Shown here piece by piece: positions 10,439-20,530 of a DNA stretch of 64,000 nucleotides. The notes under the pieces were generated by a model, which searched no databases, was not told the origin of the DNA, and saw nothing but the letters and a program-made list of their open reading frames with translations. The translations under genes were made by a program, and so were the position numbers. The DNA is from Chlorobiota bacterium. Its GTDB lineage: Bacteria > Bacteroidota > Ignavibacteria > Kapaibacteriales > NICIL-2. Positions within the stretch are counted from its first letter, which is position 1; every line of letters starts with the position of its first letter. Location: the NCBI GenBank assembly GCA_026416585.1, contig JAOAEV010000008.1, forward strand, positions 1-64,000, written 5' to 3'.

Positions 10439-11722
10439 CTAAAGCTGGCACTCCCACATCATCCCACGGTTGAAAGCAAACCGTGGTTTACCTATTAGCT
10501 GCCAACCTATAAAGGGTGTGTTTTTCGACTTGCTGTGGAAACGTTCTGGCTCGACTGTCCACTGTTCATCAATGGCAACAATACTCACCGTTGCCGGACT
10601 GCCAGCGGCCAAGTTTGGCTGTGGCAATCCGAGCACCCTTCGCGGACCTATACTCAAAAGTTCAACAACTCGGCTAAGAGAAAACCTGCGCTTATGATAC
10701 AGCTCAGTAAATGTCAGACCAACTGCTGTTTCCAGTCCAATGACACCATTGGGTGCATGCGAAAACAGTTGCTGTTTTTCTTCTCGTGTGTGTGGTGCGT
10801 GATCCGTCGCAATGGCATCTATCGTTCCGTCGGCAAGTGCTTCGATGATTACCTCAAGATCGGCGCGCGTGCGCAGGGGAGGATTCATTTTGGCATTTGT
10901 GTCGAATCCATCAGCAGCATCCTCGGTCAGCGTGAAATGATGCGGTGTTACTTCAGCACTTACTCGCAATCCCCAGGACTTCGCCAGCCGGACCAAACGA
11001 ACTGCACCGCGTGTACTCAGGTGTGAGACATGATACCGCCGATTACCACAGTATTCCGACAGCAGAATATCGCGGGCAACAATGATATCTTCGGCAACGC
11101 TTGGATAGCCACGCAAACCAAGTTTTGCAGCAATTGCGCCCTCGTTGATGTCGAATCCTTCAGTCATCGAATGCTCCTCACAATGCTGACTCAGCAAGGC
11201 ATCGAATGGTGCAACGTACTCGAATGCGCGACGCATCAGCTCAGCGCTGCGAACGCATGATCCATCGTCGGAAAACATCACTGCTCCAGACTCGACAAGC
11301 TGATGCATCGGCGACAGTAGCTCACCGCGACGGCCGAGGGTAATGGCAGCGCAGATATGTACAGCGACAAGCCCCGTTGCGCGGCGTTGCACGTATTCGA
11401 TAGCCATCGGCGAATCGAGCGGAGGCTCAGTATTTGGCATGCATACGATCTCGGTGAAACCACCGTTGGCTGCTGCTGCAGTCCCTGTTGCAATAGTTTC
11501 CTTATGTGTCTGGCCAGGCTCTCGCAAATGCACGTGCATATCAACGAATCCAGGGGCTGCTATCCACCCATCAGCTCGAACGCGACGCGTACGATCGGAA
11601 ATAGTCTGGGGTGGCTCAGGACTGCTGTGTGCGATATGACCATCGCGAATCCAAAGGTAACCAATTTCGTCGCGACTTTCGAGTGGGCTGATAAGTCGAA
11701 TACGCTCGAACAGAATGTCCAT
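10439..11722 (-). CDS. pyrC: Dihydroorotase
   Basis: 427 aa amidohydrolase; GFVDMHVHLREPGQTHKET and DAIATDHAPHT motifs. Confidence 0.93.
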   Translation of the reverse strand: MDILFERIRLISPLESRDEIGYLWIRDGHIAHSSPEPPQTISDRTRRVRADGWIAAPGFVDMHVHLREPGQTHKETIATGTAAAANGGFTEIVCMPNTEPPLDSPMAIEYVQRRATGLVAVHICAAITLGRRGELLSPMHQLVESGAVMFSDDGSCVRSAELMRRAFEYVAPFDALLSQHCEEHSMTEGFDINEGAIAAKLGLRGYPSVAEDIIVARDILLSEYCGNRRYHVSHLSTRGAVRLVRLAKSWGLRVSAEVTPHHFTLTEDAADGFDTNAKMNPPLRTRADLEVIIEALADGTIDAIATDHAPHTREEKQQLFSHAPNGVIGLETAVGLTFTELYHKRRFSLSRVVELLSIGPRRVLGLPQPNLAAGSPATVSIVAIDEQWTVEPERFHSKSKNTPFIGWQLIGKPRFAFNRGMMWECQL

Positions 11723-11754
11723 AGAGGTCGGCTGGTCAGAGACAACGTTGCAAA

Positions 11755-12387
11755 TTACAGCAGCCGCTCACGACGAGCACTTCGCTCGCGCCATTTGCGG
11801 AGGAATACACGGCGATGGATCGCCGTTGGTCCCCATTTGTCAAGTGCATGAAAATGTTCTGCAGTCGGATAACCCTTGTGCCGTTGAAAACCATACTGTG
11901 GATAGACCGCTGCAAAGTCAAGCATGATGCGATCTCGCGTAACTTTTGCAATAATCGAGGCAGCACCGATTGACGCAGAACGACGGTCACCGCCAATGAC
12001 TGCCGATGCCATTCTTTGAAGCGCTGGTGGGACTTTAGGTCCATCCACAAGGACATGCACAACCGGACACCGAAGCGACTCGACTGCTTGCGCCATCGCC
12101 CACATTGTTGCCCCGAGAATGTTCCGCTCCTCAATAACTGCGACATCAGCAATCGAGACGCTCCATGCAAGAGCAGATTGGGTGATCGCACTATACAGCT
12201 GCTCCCGAATCGTTGGTGAAAGCTGCTTGGAATCTTCAATCGCTCTGCAGAGCTCATGGTGATTCGGATTCAACACAACAGCAGCTACGACAACAGGACC
12301 TGCTAAACACCCCCGCCCAGCTTCATCAACACCAGCGACAAGCTGCCCACATGACCAAAAAGGATGTTCCAGCTCTGTTGCAGCCAT
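11755..12387 (-). CDS. rnhB: Ribonuclease HII
   Basis: GVDEAGRGCLAGPVVVAAV motif; start MAATELEHPF chosen to fit the folE end. Confidence 0.93.
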   Translation of the reverse strand: MAATELEHPFWSCGQLVAGVDEAGRGCLAGPVVVAAVVLNPNHHELCRAIEDSKQLSPTIREQLYSAITQSALAWSVSIADVAVIEERNILGATMWAMAQAVESLRCPVVHVLVDGPKVPPALQRMASAVIGGDRRSASIGAASIIAKVTRDRIMLDFAAVYPQYGFQRHKGYPTAEHFHALDKWGPTAIHRRVFLRKWRERSARRERLL

Positions 12388-12388
12388 G

Positions 12389-13063
12389 TTATGGACTCGC
12401 CAATCGCAGGAACTCAGTGCGGAGGTTCGCATCGCTCTGCAACTGACCTCGCAGCACGGACGTAATCATATCACTCTGCTCGTGATCGGCCTCGACACCC
12501 CGCGCGATCATACAGTAATGTTTTGCTTGAATGATGACACCAAGTGCTCGCGGCTTAAGAAGCTGTTCGAGATAGTCGGCAATCTGTTCGCCCATTTCCT
12601 CCTGAATTTGCCCGCGGCGCGAAAACCATTCGACAATCCGTGTCAGTTTACTCAGCCCGATGATGTAATCGCCTGGCATGTATCCGATCGTGCACGTGCC
12701 GCTAATCGGCTGCCAATGGTGTGAGCACACAGACATGACTTTGATACCCGTGCTGACGATAAGTTCATTGACACGCTTACGATTGGGAAAGATTGTCACT
12801 GCTGGTGGTGGTGTATATCTCCCAATGAATAACTCTCGAACCCACATGCGCGCCAGTCGTCGCGGAGTTTCTCGACTGTTTGGATCGCCAGCACGGTCAA
12901 TACGGAGGATGTCCATTATTTCCCCAAATTTTGCCTGGAGTTTTGCGACCATCTCGTCAAGCTCATCATCATCGAGTGGCATGTTGCCATTGGCATCGAA
13001 TGCAAGGGGTCGCTTCTCCGTTACCATTATGCTACCGTTACCGTTTGTGTGTTCAGGCGTCAT
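12389..13063 (-). CDS. folE: GTP cyclohydrolase I
   Basis: CSHHWQPISGTCTIGYMPGDYIIGLSKLTRIVEWFSRRGQIQEEMGEQIA motif. Confidence 0.95.
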   Translation of the reverse strand: MTPEHTNGNGSIMVTEKRPLAFDANGNMPLDDDELDEMVAKLQAKFGEIMDILRIDRAGDPNSRETPRRLARMWVRELFIGRYTPPPAVTIFPNRKRVNELIVSTGIKVMSVCSHHWQPISGTCTIGYMPGDYIIGLSKLTRIVEWFSRRGQIQEEMGEQIADYLEQLLKPRALGVIIQAKHYCMIARGVEADHEQSDMITSVLRGQLQSDANLRTEFLRLASP

Positions 13064-13515
13064 TATACATCCTCGAATTGTTCGACATTGTAGCGTGGGA
13101 CTTCCATCAATTCACCGCGATATTCGACGAAGTTGTTTTCCGATTCGTACACCGCAACTGAATGCAACGTCCCTGACGGAATTTTCGTTTCCAGGATGCG
13201 CCAGAATGCCCATGCCAAATTTTCTGCTGTTGGGATAATACCGCGCAGAAAATCTACGTCTTCGTTCAGGTGTTTGTGATCGACCTTTGAGATAATGTGC
13301 TCTTCGATAATGTCACGCAGACGCTTGAGATCAATGACATACCCCGTCATCGGATCGGGCACACCTCGCACCGTAACTTCGAGTACGTAATTATGCCCAT
13401 GCCCACGCGGGTTATTGCATTTGTCAAAGATGCGCTCGTTTTCCTCATCGCTGAGCAGTGGATTGTACAATCGGTGTGATGCCGAGAACGTCGCTCGGCG
13501 CGTTACGTACACCAT
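13063..13515 (-). CDS. 6-pyruvoyl-tetrahydropterin synthase, PTPS-II type
   Basis: FSASHRLYNPLLSDEEN...CNNPRGHGHNY (C-x5-HGH), DHKHLNEDV, ENLAWAFW, YESENNFVEYRGE; starts at MVYVTRR, shorter than the ORF call. Confidence 0.88.
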   Translation of the reverse strand: MVYVTRRATFSASHRLYNPLLSDEENERIFDKCNNPRGHGHNYVLEVTVRGVPDPMTGYVIDLKRLRDIIEEHIISKVDHKHLNEDVDFLRGIIPTAENLAWAFWRILETKIPSGTLHSVAVYESENNFVEYRGELMEVPRYNVEQFEDV

Positions 13516-13521
13516 AATACT

Positions 13522-13536
13522 CCGAACATTGTTTGG
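13522..13536. promoter_or_regulatory. Near-perfect 15-bp palindrome in a divergent gap (candidate operator)
   Basis: CCGAACA-T-TGTTTGG, one mismatched pair, between divergent starts at 13515 and 13546. Confidence 0.25.
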
Positions 13537-13545
13537 AATAGCTGA

Positions 13546-14337
13546 ATGCAAACTACGCAGCAAAACATGATACAGCGAGTGGTAGTTCCTTTTCTTCTTG
13601 TTGCTATGTTCGGGGGATGCCGCACTGTCATCCCACCGCAGCGAACCGAGACCACACCATCTGACACTGTTGCTGTTCGGATGCCACCTGTCCATCGGCC
13701 AGCACGCACGGCATTTTGTCCGTACTGCATGCTCAGCGGAACAGTCGAGGTAAAGTCACCCCAACTGAGTGCAGATGGCACATTCAAACTACTGCTTTCC
13801 GGTCGTGATTCTTTGCAAGCAACGTTGTACGGGCCACTCGGCATCGTTGCAGCACGGACCTACTGCACTCGCAACGAAATGATCGTTTTCGATGCTCTTG
13901 CGATGGAAGCATATCAGGTGCAGATCCCGTTTCGCTCTCTGCTTGCTCTACCGATTCAGCGGGAAGACCTCTTTGCTGTGCTGCGTTGCGAGTTGCCATA
14001 TCCCGATTCGACCTACCTGGCAATGGAGCGGCGCCCCGATGGCACAACAATACTGTTACGGCGCGATTCAACATTTGCCGATGTAGCAGTCGTTGATTCC
14101 GAGGGTCAGTTGCGCGCGTACCAACGCAAATCCCTCGATAATCGTTTGCTCCTTGCTGTCGAGTATAGCACATATCGAACGTGGAATGTGATTCGCTATC
14201 CGGAACGCATTCGTGTTACAGCACCATTACAAAATGTAGAAGTGGTCATTGCCCCCGATACAATTGCTGATGAGCCAATCCGTGTACCGTTCCGCTTTCG
14301 ATTGCCTTCGAATGTGCGACCGAAGACCATCGAGTAA
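13546..14337 (+). CDS. Outer-membrane lipoprotein, LolB/DUF4292-like
   Basis: Signal peptide with Cys (MFGGC), lipoprotein-localisation-like beta-rich pattern, directly upstream of an lptD-like gene. Confidence 0.55.
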   Translation: MQTTQQNMIQRVVVPFLLVAMFGGCRTVIPPQRTETTPSDTVAVRMPPVHRPARTAFCPYCMLSGTVEVKSPQLSADGTFKLLLSGRDSLQATLYGPLGIVAARTYCTRNEMIVFDALAMEAYQVQIPFRSLLALPIQREDLFAVLRCELPYPDSTYLAMERRPDGTTILLRRDSTFADVAVVDSEGQLRAYQRKSLDNRLLLAVEYSTYRTWNVIRYPERIRVTAPLQNVEVVIAPDTIADEPIRVPFRFRLPSNVRPKTIE

Positions 14338-14343
14338 GTCTCC

Positions 14344-16887
14344 GTGCGTATCCTGGCAGTAATCGTCGTTGCAATCGCATTCGCCTGTGCGCAGCAATCC
14401 GACACGCTTCGGATCGCTGCCGATACGCTTGCCCGTCGGTCGGCAACCGATAGTATTGTCGTGGCAACAGCACGCGATTCTGCCGTCTTCGATCCAACAG
14501 CACGCAGATTGCACCTCTACGGCAATGCTCATATCCATCACAAGCAGCAATCTCTCGACGCCGCAGCAATCGAGTTGGACTTTATCTCAAAGTCACTTCG
14601 AGCATCGTGGATGCTTGACTCACTCGGCAAACGGCGTGGCTATCCGATATTGACCGACGGCGATAAACGCTATGCTGGCGAGCACATGACGTACAATTTC
14701 TCCAGCGGTACTGGTACCGTCATACTCGGAGAGACCACTATCGAAAGCGGCTACTACTTTGGCTCGGCAATCCACAAGGCTGACAGTACAACACTCTACG
14801 TTGCCGACGGTTGCTATACGACATGCGACGCTCCTCACCCCCACTTCTACTTCCGATCGCCCCGCATGAAAGTGTTGCCCGGCGATCGCGTGTTTTTGCA
14901 AGACATCGAAGTTATTGTCGAGGACATACCGGTTTTCTACCTTCCCCTTGGTATGGTTTTTCCCAATCGCGGTGGACGTCAATCAGGGTTCTTGACACCA
15001 CAGCCGGCATTTTCTGCACAACGCGGTGTCATGCTCTCTAACCTTGGTTACTACTGGGCAGCAAGCGACTACATCGGGCTTCTGGTCGCGGGGACCTACT
15101 TTTCCAAAGGCGGATATGAACTCAATGCAACGATGGATTATGCACTTCGGTACACATTCACCGGGCAAGCTGCTATATCGCTGGCAAACGTCCGACTCAG
15201 CCCACTGGAACCTTACTCACGACAATACCGGATTCGGCTCAACCACCAGCACACAATGTCACCGGTAACAACGTTTGCAGCTAATCTCGATTTTCTCTCA
15301 CAAGGGTATATCGCAAATACCCAGTTTGCTCTCAATCAACGCATCTTAGGAAACGTTACTTCGAGTGCGGGCATCTCTCACACCTTCGAAAGTGGCATTG
15401 GTGTATCACTTAACTATCTGCGCAATCAAAGCATCACGACTGGTTCCAATGATAATCGCACAACACTATCGCTAACAGTACCATCACTGATGCCACTTCG
15501 AACGGTTCTGCCGACGTCGAATTGGCTTTCGACATTGACTGTGAGCTATTCAGCAAATGCGACTGCGACCATCGCACGCGATATCAGTACTGCACCAACG
15601 CCCTACGATTCGACACGATGGATTGGGATCGTTCAACATGCGCCGAGCATCACGATTAACCCGCGATTAGGATATTTCGCGATCACTCCCTCGCTGTCGC
15701 TGCGGTTCAACACCTACCCACGACGCATCGTCCGAACGTGGAGCAATGCCATCGGTCGCCCGATTGATCACATCGAGTACGGCGTGTTCAACGAGTACGC
15801 AGTGAGCACTGCGATTTCGGCACGAACCACACTCTATGGAACGCCTCTGTTTTTGACAAAAAACTTCGCCGTGCGCCATACAATCGTGCCCAATGTATCG
15901 CTACGCTTCACACCTGATCTGAGCGCGCCAAAGTATGGCTTCTATGCTTGGTACACGATACCTGCTGACTCACTCCGTCCCGAGCAGCGTGTGCAGTACT
16001 CGCGTTTTGCGCTCGATGGTGGCGGCATCGCTTCACGTGGGCGTGCTCTGGCTCTCGACTACGCATTCGACAATGCCTTTGATGGGAAACTTTTCGGCGA
16101 TACTACATCTCGTAAAATCGAGCTATTTCGCTTTTCAGTCAGTGGTTCGTACAACTTTGTTGCCGATTCGTTTCGTCTCAGCGATCAAAACTGGACGTTT
16201 CGCTTCCCTACCATTGCAAACCTGGCCTTGTCATCGTCAATGCGTACAACACTCTATGACGAAGAGCCAACCTATGATAACACCGGTCGCATCATCGGCT
16301 ATCGGCAAGTTTCCCGTTTCCGTGCAGAGCGATTAGGTATCACTAGTGCAGTGCGAATCACCTCTTTTTCCCTGAATTTTTCTACCTCATTCGATCAGAG
16401 CGGTATTTTACCAACAACCACTACTCATCAGCCAACTCAACCTGCTCCTGATACCACTGCCGAACAGCTTGGGGAGCGCTTCCGAGCACGACGCGACAGC
16501 GACGAAACACCTGCCGATATCTGGGGACAACATTCACCGGGATGGACACCACCTCGACTTCCGTGGAGCGTCACACTCAATGCCTCATATTTCTACTCTC
16601 GTCCATTTGAGGCAATGCCGGCAACGGAACAGTTCAACATGTCAGCCTCGATGAATCTGCAACTGACGCGAACCTGGAATGCTTCAGGTGGATTTGCCTA
16701 CGATATTCTGAGCGGAGCACTCAGCGGTATCAACATCCGCATCACCAAACAACTCCACTGCTGGGCACTGAGTTTTGTGTGGTATCCTGTCGGTATCAAC
16801 AGTGGTTTTTACTTAGTCCTCAATCCGATTGCGAGCGTTCTGCGCGACCTCCGAATCGAAAAAAGGAGCACCCCGGTCTTTCAGTGA
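14344..16887 (+). CDS. lptD: LPS-assembly protein LptD-like (OstA)
   Basis: 847 aa with signal peptide, OstA-like N-terminal domain (LHLYGNAHIHHKQQSLDAAAIELDF) and long beta-barrel-like C-terminus. Confidence 0.75.
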   Translation: MRILAVIVVAIAFACAQQSDTLRIAADTLARRSATDSIVVATARDSAVFDPTARRLHLYGNAHIHHKQQSLDAAAIELDFISKSLRASWMLDSLGKRRGYPILTDGDKRYAGEHMTYNFSSGTGTVILGETTIESGYYFGSAIHKADSTTLYVADGCYTTCDAPHPHFYFRSPRMKVLPGDRVFLQDIEVIVEDIPVFYLPLGMVFPNRGGRQSGFLTPQPAFSAQRGVMLSNLGYYWAASDYIGLLVAGTYFSKGGYELNATMDYALRYTFTGQAAISLANVRLSPLEPYSRQYRIRLNHQHTMSPVTTFAANLDFLSQGYIANTQFALNQRILGNVTSSAGISHTFESGIGVSLNYLRNQSITTGSNDNRTTLSLTVPSLMPLRTVLPTSNWLSTLTVSYSANATATIARDISTAPTPYDSTRWIGIVQHAPSITINPRLGYFAITPSLSLRFNTYPRRIVRTWSNAIGRPIDHIEYGVFNEYAVSTAISARTTLYGTPLFLTKNFAVRHTIVPNVSLRFTPDLSAPKYGFYAWYTIPADSLRPEQRVQYSRFALDGGGIASRGRALALDYAFDNAFDGKLFGDTTSRKIELFRFSVSGSYNFVADSFRLSDQNWTFRFPTIANLALSSSMRTTLYDEEPTYDNTGRIIGYRQVSRFRAERLGITSAVRITSFSLNFSTSFDQSGILPTTTTHQPTQPAPDTTAEQLGERFRARRDSDETPADIWGQHSPGWTPPRLPWSVTLNASYFYSRPFEAMPATEQFNMSASMNLQLTRTWNASGGFAYDILSGALSGINIRITKQLHCWALSFVWYPVGINSGFYLVLNPIASVLRDLRIEKRSTPVFQ

Positions 16888-16950
16888 ACAGCAATAAGCG
16901 CCGACTGCCAATCCCTAATTTTGAAACATATTATTGAGCGTAGTTGTCGC

Positions 16951-18783
16951 ATGTGTGGCATTGTCGGTTACATCGGGCACCGGGAAGCGCTTCCGATCGT
17001 GCTCGAAGGATTGCGCAACTTGGAATATCGCGGGTATGATTCCGCAGGTATTGCTATTTGCGATGGAGCACGTATTCGGATTCGGAAGCGCGCCGGGAAA
17101 GTCGCGCAGTTGGCTGCCGACATCGAAGGCGAGGAATTTCCGGGTACCCTGGGTATTGGTCATACACGATGGGCGACACACGGCGAACCAACCGATATCA
17201 ATGCACATCCGCACACCGACGCCAGCGGACGCATCGTACTGATCCACAACGGTATCATCGAGAATTATGCCGTTCTCAAAACTCGGTTGGAACGCAAAGG
17301 GTACTCGTTTCGCTCGGAAACAGACACCGAAGTCCTCGCAGTATTCATCGGAATGCTCTACGAGCGGCTCGGCGATTTCGAACTTGCCGTTCGTACAGCG
17401 TTACAGGAAGTGGAGGGTACCTTTGGTTTAGCGATCCTTTCCAAGGATGACCCGGACTGCTTGATTGCTGCACGGCGCGGTTCCCCAATCGTTCTCGGCA
17501 TCGGCGACAGCGAATACATTGTTGCTTCCGATGCCTCCGCAATTGTAGCTCATACACGACGGGTGGTATATCTGCGCGATGATGAGCTGGCTATTCTTCG
17601 CCGGGATGGTTATGTGACAAAGACAATCGGCGACGAATTCATCGCACCCGAAATTCACGAGCTCGATTTTGAACTAGAGCAAATCCAGCGTGGAAATTTT
17701 CCACACTTCATGCTCAAGGAAATTTTCGAGCAGCCGGTTACGTTTCGAGATTCAATCCGCGGTCGACTCCTTGTCGAGCAAGGAAACGCAAAGCTGGGTG
17801 GGTTAACTACAGTTGCCGACAAACTCCGTGTGGCCCGACGAATCATCCTTACTGGTTGCGGTACCTCGTGGCATTCTGCACTGGTCGGTGAGTACGTCAT
17901 CGAGCAACTTGCACGGATCCCGGTCGAAGTTGAATACGCCTCGGAACTACGCTACCGTAATCCTGTGATTTACCCCGACGACATCGTTATTGGTATTTCG
18001 CAGTCAGGAGAAACAATAGACACCCTTGCAGCACTCCGCGAAGCCAGACTCAAGGGTGCAACGATTCTCGGGATCGTCAATGTGGTCGGCTCGACAATCG
18101 CTCGAGAGACTGATGCGGGAGTGTACCTGCACGCCGGGCCCGAAATTGGCGTTGCTTCGACGAAAGCGTTCACATCACAGCTTGCCGTCTTGGCACTACT
18201 CGGACTCTATCTGGGGCGACAACGAGACCTCTCGGCATCCGAGGGACAGCACCTGGCAAAAGAGCTGAACACAATACCTGAGCATATCACAACAATACTC
18301 GACAGCGCACCTACAATCGAGTACATCGCGCACCAGTACGCACATTGTACCAATGCGCTCTACTTAGGGCGTGGTGTTAACTATCCAGTCGCGCTTGAGG
18401 GTGCACTTAAGTTGAAAGAAATCTCCTACGTCCATGCTGAAGGGTATCCCGCCGCGGAAATGAAACACGGTCCGATTGCGCTCATTGACGAAAACATGCC
18501 TGTTGTCTTTATCGCCACGTGCGACGACATCTACGACAAAGTTATTTCGAATATCCAAGAAGTCCGAGCCCGGCGTGGACGCATTATTGCGATCGCAACT
18601 GAAGGTGATCAACGTGTCGCGGAACTTGCCGACCATGTCATTTTCGTGCCACCGACGCACTCATTACTAACGCCAATTCTAACAACTATTCCGCTACAGC
18701 TTTTGGCGTATTACATCGCTGTAGCGCGCGGGTGCGATGTGGACAAGCCACGAAACCTGGCAAAATCTGTCACCGTTGAGTAG
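16951..18783 (+). CDS. glmS: Glutamine-fructose-6-phosphate aminotransferase (isomerizing)
   Basis: CGIVGYIG N-terminal nucleophile; start moved to 16951 so that Cys2 follows Met; SIS domains; C-terminal PRNLAKSVTVE. Confidence 0.95.
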   Translation: MCGIVGYIGHREALPIVLEGLRNLEYRGYDSAGIAICDGARIRIRKRAGKVAQLAADIEGEEFPGTLGIGHTRWATHGEPTDINAHPHTDASGRIVLIHNGIIENYAVLKTRLERKGYSFRSETDTEVLAVFIGMLYERLGDFELAVRTALQEVEGTFGLAILSKDDPDCLIAARRGSPIVLGIGDSEYIVASDASAIVAHTRRVVYLRDDELAILRRDGYVTKTIGDEFIAPEIHELDFELEQIQRGNFPHFMLKEIFEQPVTFRDSIRGRLLVEQGNAKLGGLTTVADKLRVARRIILTGCGTSWHSALVGEYVIEQLARIPVEVEYASELRYRNPVIYPDDIVIGISQSGETIDTLAALREARLKGATILGIVNVVGSTIARETDAGVYLHAGPEIGVASTKAFTSQLAVLALLGLYLGRQRDLSASEGQHLAKELNTIPEHITTILDSAPTIEYIAHQYAHCTNALYLGRGVNYPVALEGALKLKEISYVHAEGYPAAEMKHGPIALIDENMPVVFIATCDDIYDKVISNIQEVRARRGRIIAIATEGDQRVAELADHVIFVPPTHSLLTPILTTIPLQLLAYYIAVARGCDVDKPRNLAKSVTVE

Positions 18784-18788
18784 CACCA

Positions 18789-20009
18789 ATGCACTGGGAA
18801 TCGCTCGGTGGCATTGCTCTCTGCATCTTGTTAGCCCGACTCCTTGCTCAACGCGGCAGCCGTTTCCCGTGGCGTGTGGTCGCATGGGGTCTTGGCTTGC
18901 AGCTTGTGCTTGGTCTGTGGTTGCTGAAAAGCCCGTGGGGAATTGCGATGTTCCAGCAAGTTAGCCAAGTAGTCACTGGTTTCTTGGGATTTGCCAATCG
19001 TGGTGCTGAATTTCTCTTTGGCAACCTTGTCAAAGCAGAGTACCGCAGCACTTTCGGCATGCAGGTTGCACTCATCATTGCACCGACGATCATCTTTTTT
19101 TCGTCAGTCATCGGAATTCTCTACCATCTGGGAATCATTCAGCGCGTGGTGTATGCTGTTGCATGGGTAATGTCTCGCACAATGGGAACATCGGGACCGG
19201 AATCACTATCGGCAGCAGCAAATATTTTTCTTGGGCAGACTGAAGCACCAATTCTGGTACGGCATTACTTAAGTTCAGCGACAGTGTCATAAATTCACGC
19301 AATCATGGTCGGCGGTTTTGCAACGATTGCAGGCTCGGTGCTCGGAGCATATGTCCAGCTTGGCATATCAGCCCAAGCGCTGATTACAGCCTCGCTCCTA
19401 TCGGCACCGGGCGGATTGATGCTAGCCAAAATCGCTCTGCCCGCAACTGGTGGCGAACACTCAATTGAATCCTATCACAGCATTCGCACGACATCTTCAC
19501 TTTTGGACGCAGCAACCAGTGGGGCACGGGATGGGCTATCGCTTGCGCTCAACGTCATTGCAATGCTACTGGCATTCATCGCACTGATGGCGATGCTCGA
19601 TGCGGCATTTGCATGGCTCCACTCTTGGATACCATGGATGCCAGCATCACTGCGCCAACTATTGGGATGGTTGTTTTTGCCGCTGGCATACCTACTTGGT
19701 GTTTCGAGTAGCGATGCAGCGAGTGTTGCACAACTTCTCGGTACAAAAATTATTGCTAACGAGTTTGTGGCATACACCGATTTATCCGAGATGATTCGGC
19801 TGCAGACGATCTCGCCACACGGTGCGATGATTGCGACCTATGCGTTGTGTGGCTTTGCAAACATTAGCTCGATTGCGATTCAAATCGGTGGAATCGGCTC
19901 ACTTGTACCGGAGCGACGCAGCGAGATCGTTCAGCTTGGCTGGCGTGCAATGGCGGTCGGTGCGTTGACCAATATGCTGAATGCCTCTATTGCCTCGCTA
20001 CTGAGTTAG
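18789..20009 (+). pseudogene. Concentrative nucleoside transporter (CNT/NupC family) interrupted by an in-frame TAA at 19290-19292
   Basis: N-part (18789-19292) carries [14 protein letters not shown]; C-part (19305-20009), same frame, carries [16 protein letters not shown] and GTKIIANEFVAY. Combined length is normal for CNT proteins. Confidence 0.88.
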
Positions 20010-20530
20010 TCGGGTTTCTCCAGCGGTGGTTGAAGTCTCCGGTCACGACGAATACCTGGACGCCCATCAGGCCCATCACGCTGAAGCAGTGCACGCTGTA
20101 GCGATTCCATAAAACGCACTTCGAACACGACGAGCTTAGCATACTGCTGGGGCGTCAGAAGGTGGCGCACTGCATTCAAGCGTTCGGTAATCGCCTGTGC
20201 AAATTGCTGCATCCTCTTAACAACCTGCTCGCTTTTTCCGTTAAGCTCAGAGTCCGACACTTTTGCTTTTACAGCTGCTTCGAGTTCATCAACAGCATCG
20301 TGTAATTCTTTTCGTGCCTGGTCAATTTTTTTCTGTCCTTCATTGTAGCGAACAAAAAATTTTTCGGCTGTTTGCTCATCAAGATCGAGCGTCTCGATAA
20401 GCTTGAGCTTTTTGAATTGTGCCAAACGCTTATGTCCTTGTTCTGCAGCAGGCGGCTGCGCAACAAGCGAGACCGTCGCGATTGCAATCAATACTGCCAT
20501 CCAATAATGACCCTTACTGGTACGAAACAT
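20006..20530 (-). CDS. Periplasmic Spy/CpxP-like protein
   Basis: Signal peptide, helical LxxLxxLxLxxxQ-like pattern (KKLKLIETLDLDEQTAEKF ... HLLTPQQYAKLVVFE). Confidence 0.5.
   Translation of the reverse strand: MFRTSKGHYWMAVLIAIATVSLVAQPPAAEQGHKRLAQFKKLKLIETLDLDEQTAEKFFVRYNEGQKKIDQARKELHDAVDELEAAVKAKVSDSELNGKSEQVVKRMQQFAQAITERLNAVRHLLTPQQYAKLVVFEVRFMESLQRALLQRDGPDGRPGIRRDRRLQPPLEKPD

Noticed and set aside
12389-13515. Calling the PTPS homologue QueD
   Set aside because: C-x5-HGH motif and flanking residues fit PTPS-II better than QueD (C-x3-HGH).
16888-16950. Possible glmS ribozyme upstream of glmS
   Set aside because: Only 63 nt between lptD and glmS, too short, no ribozyme core recognised.
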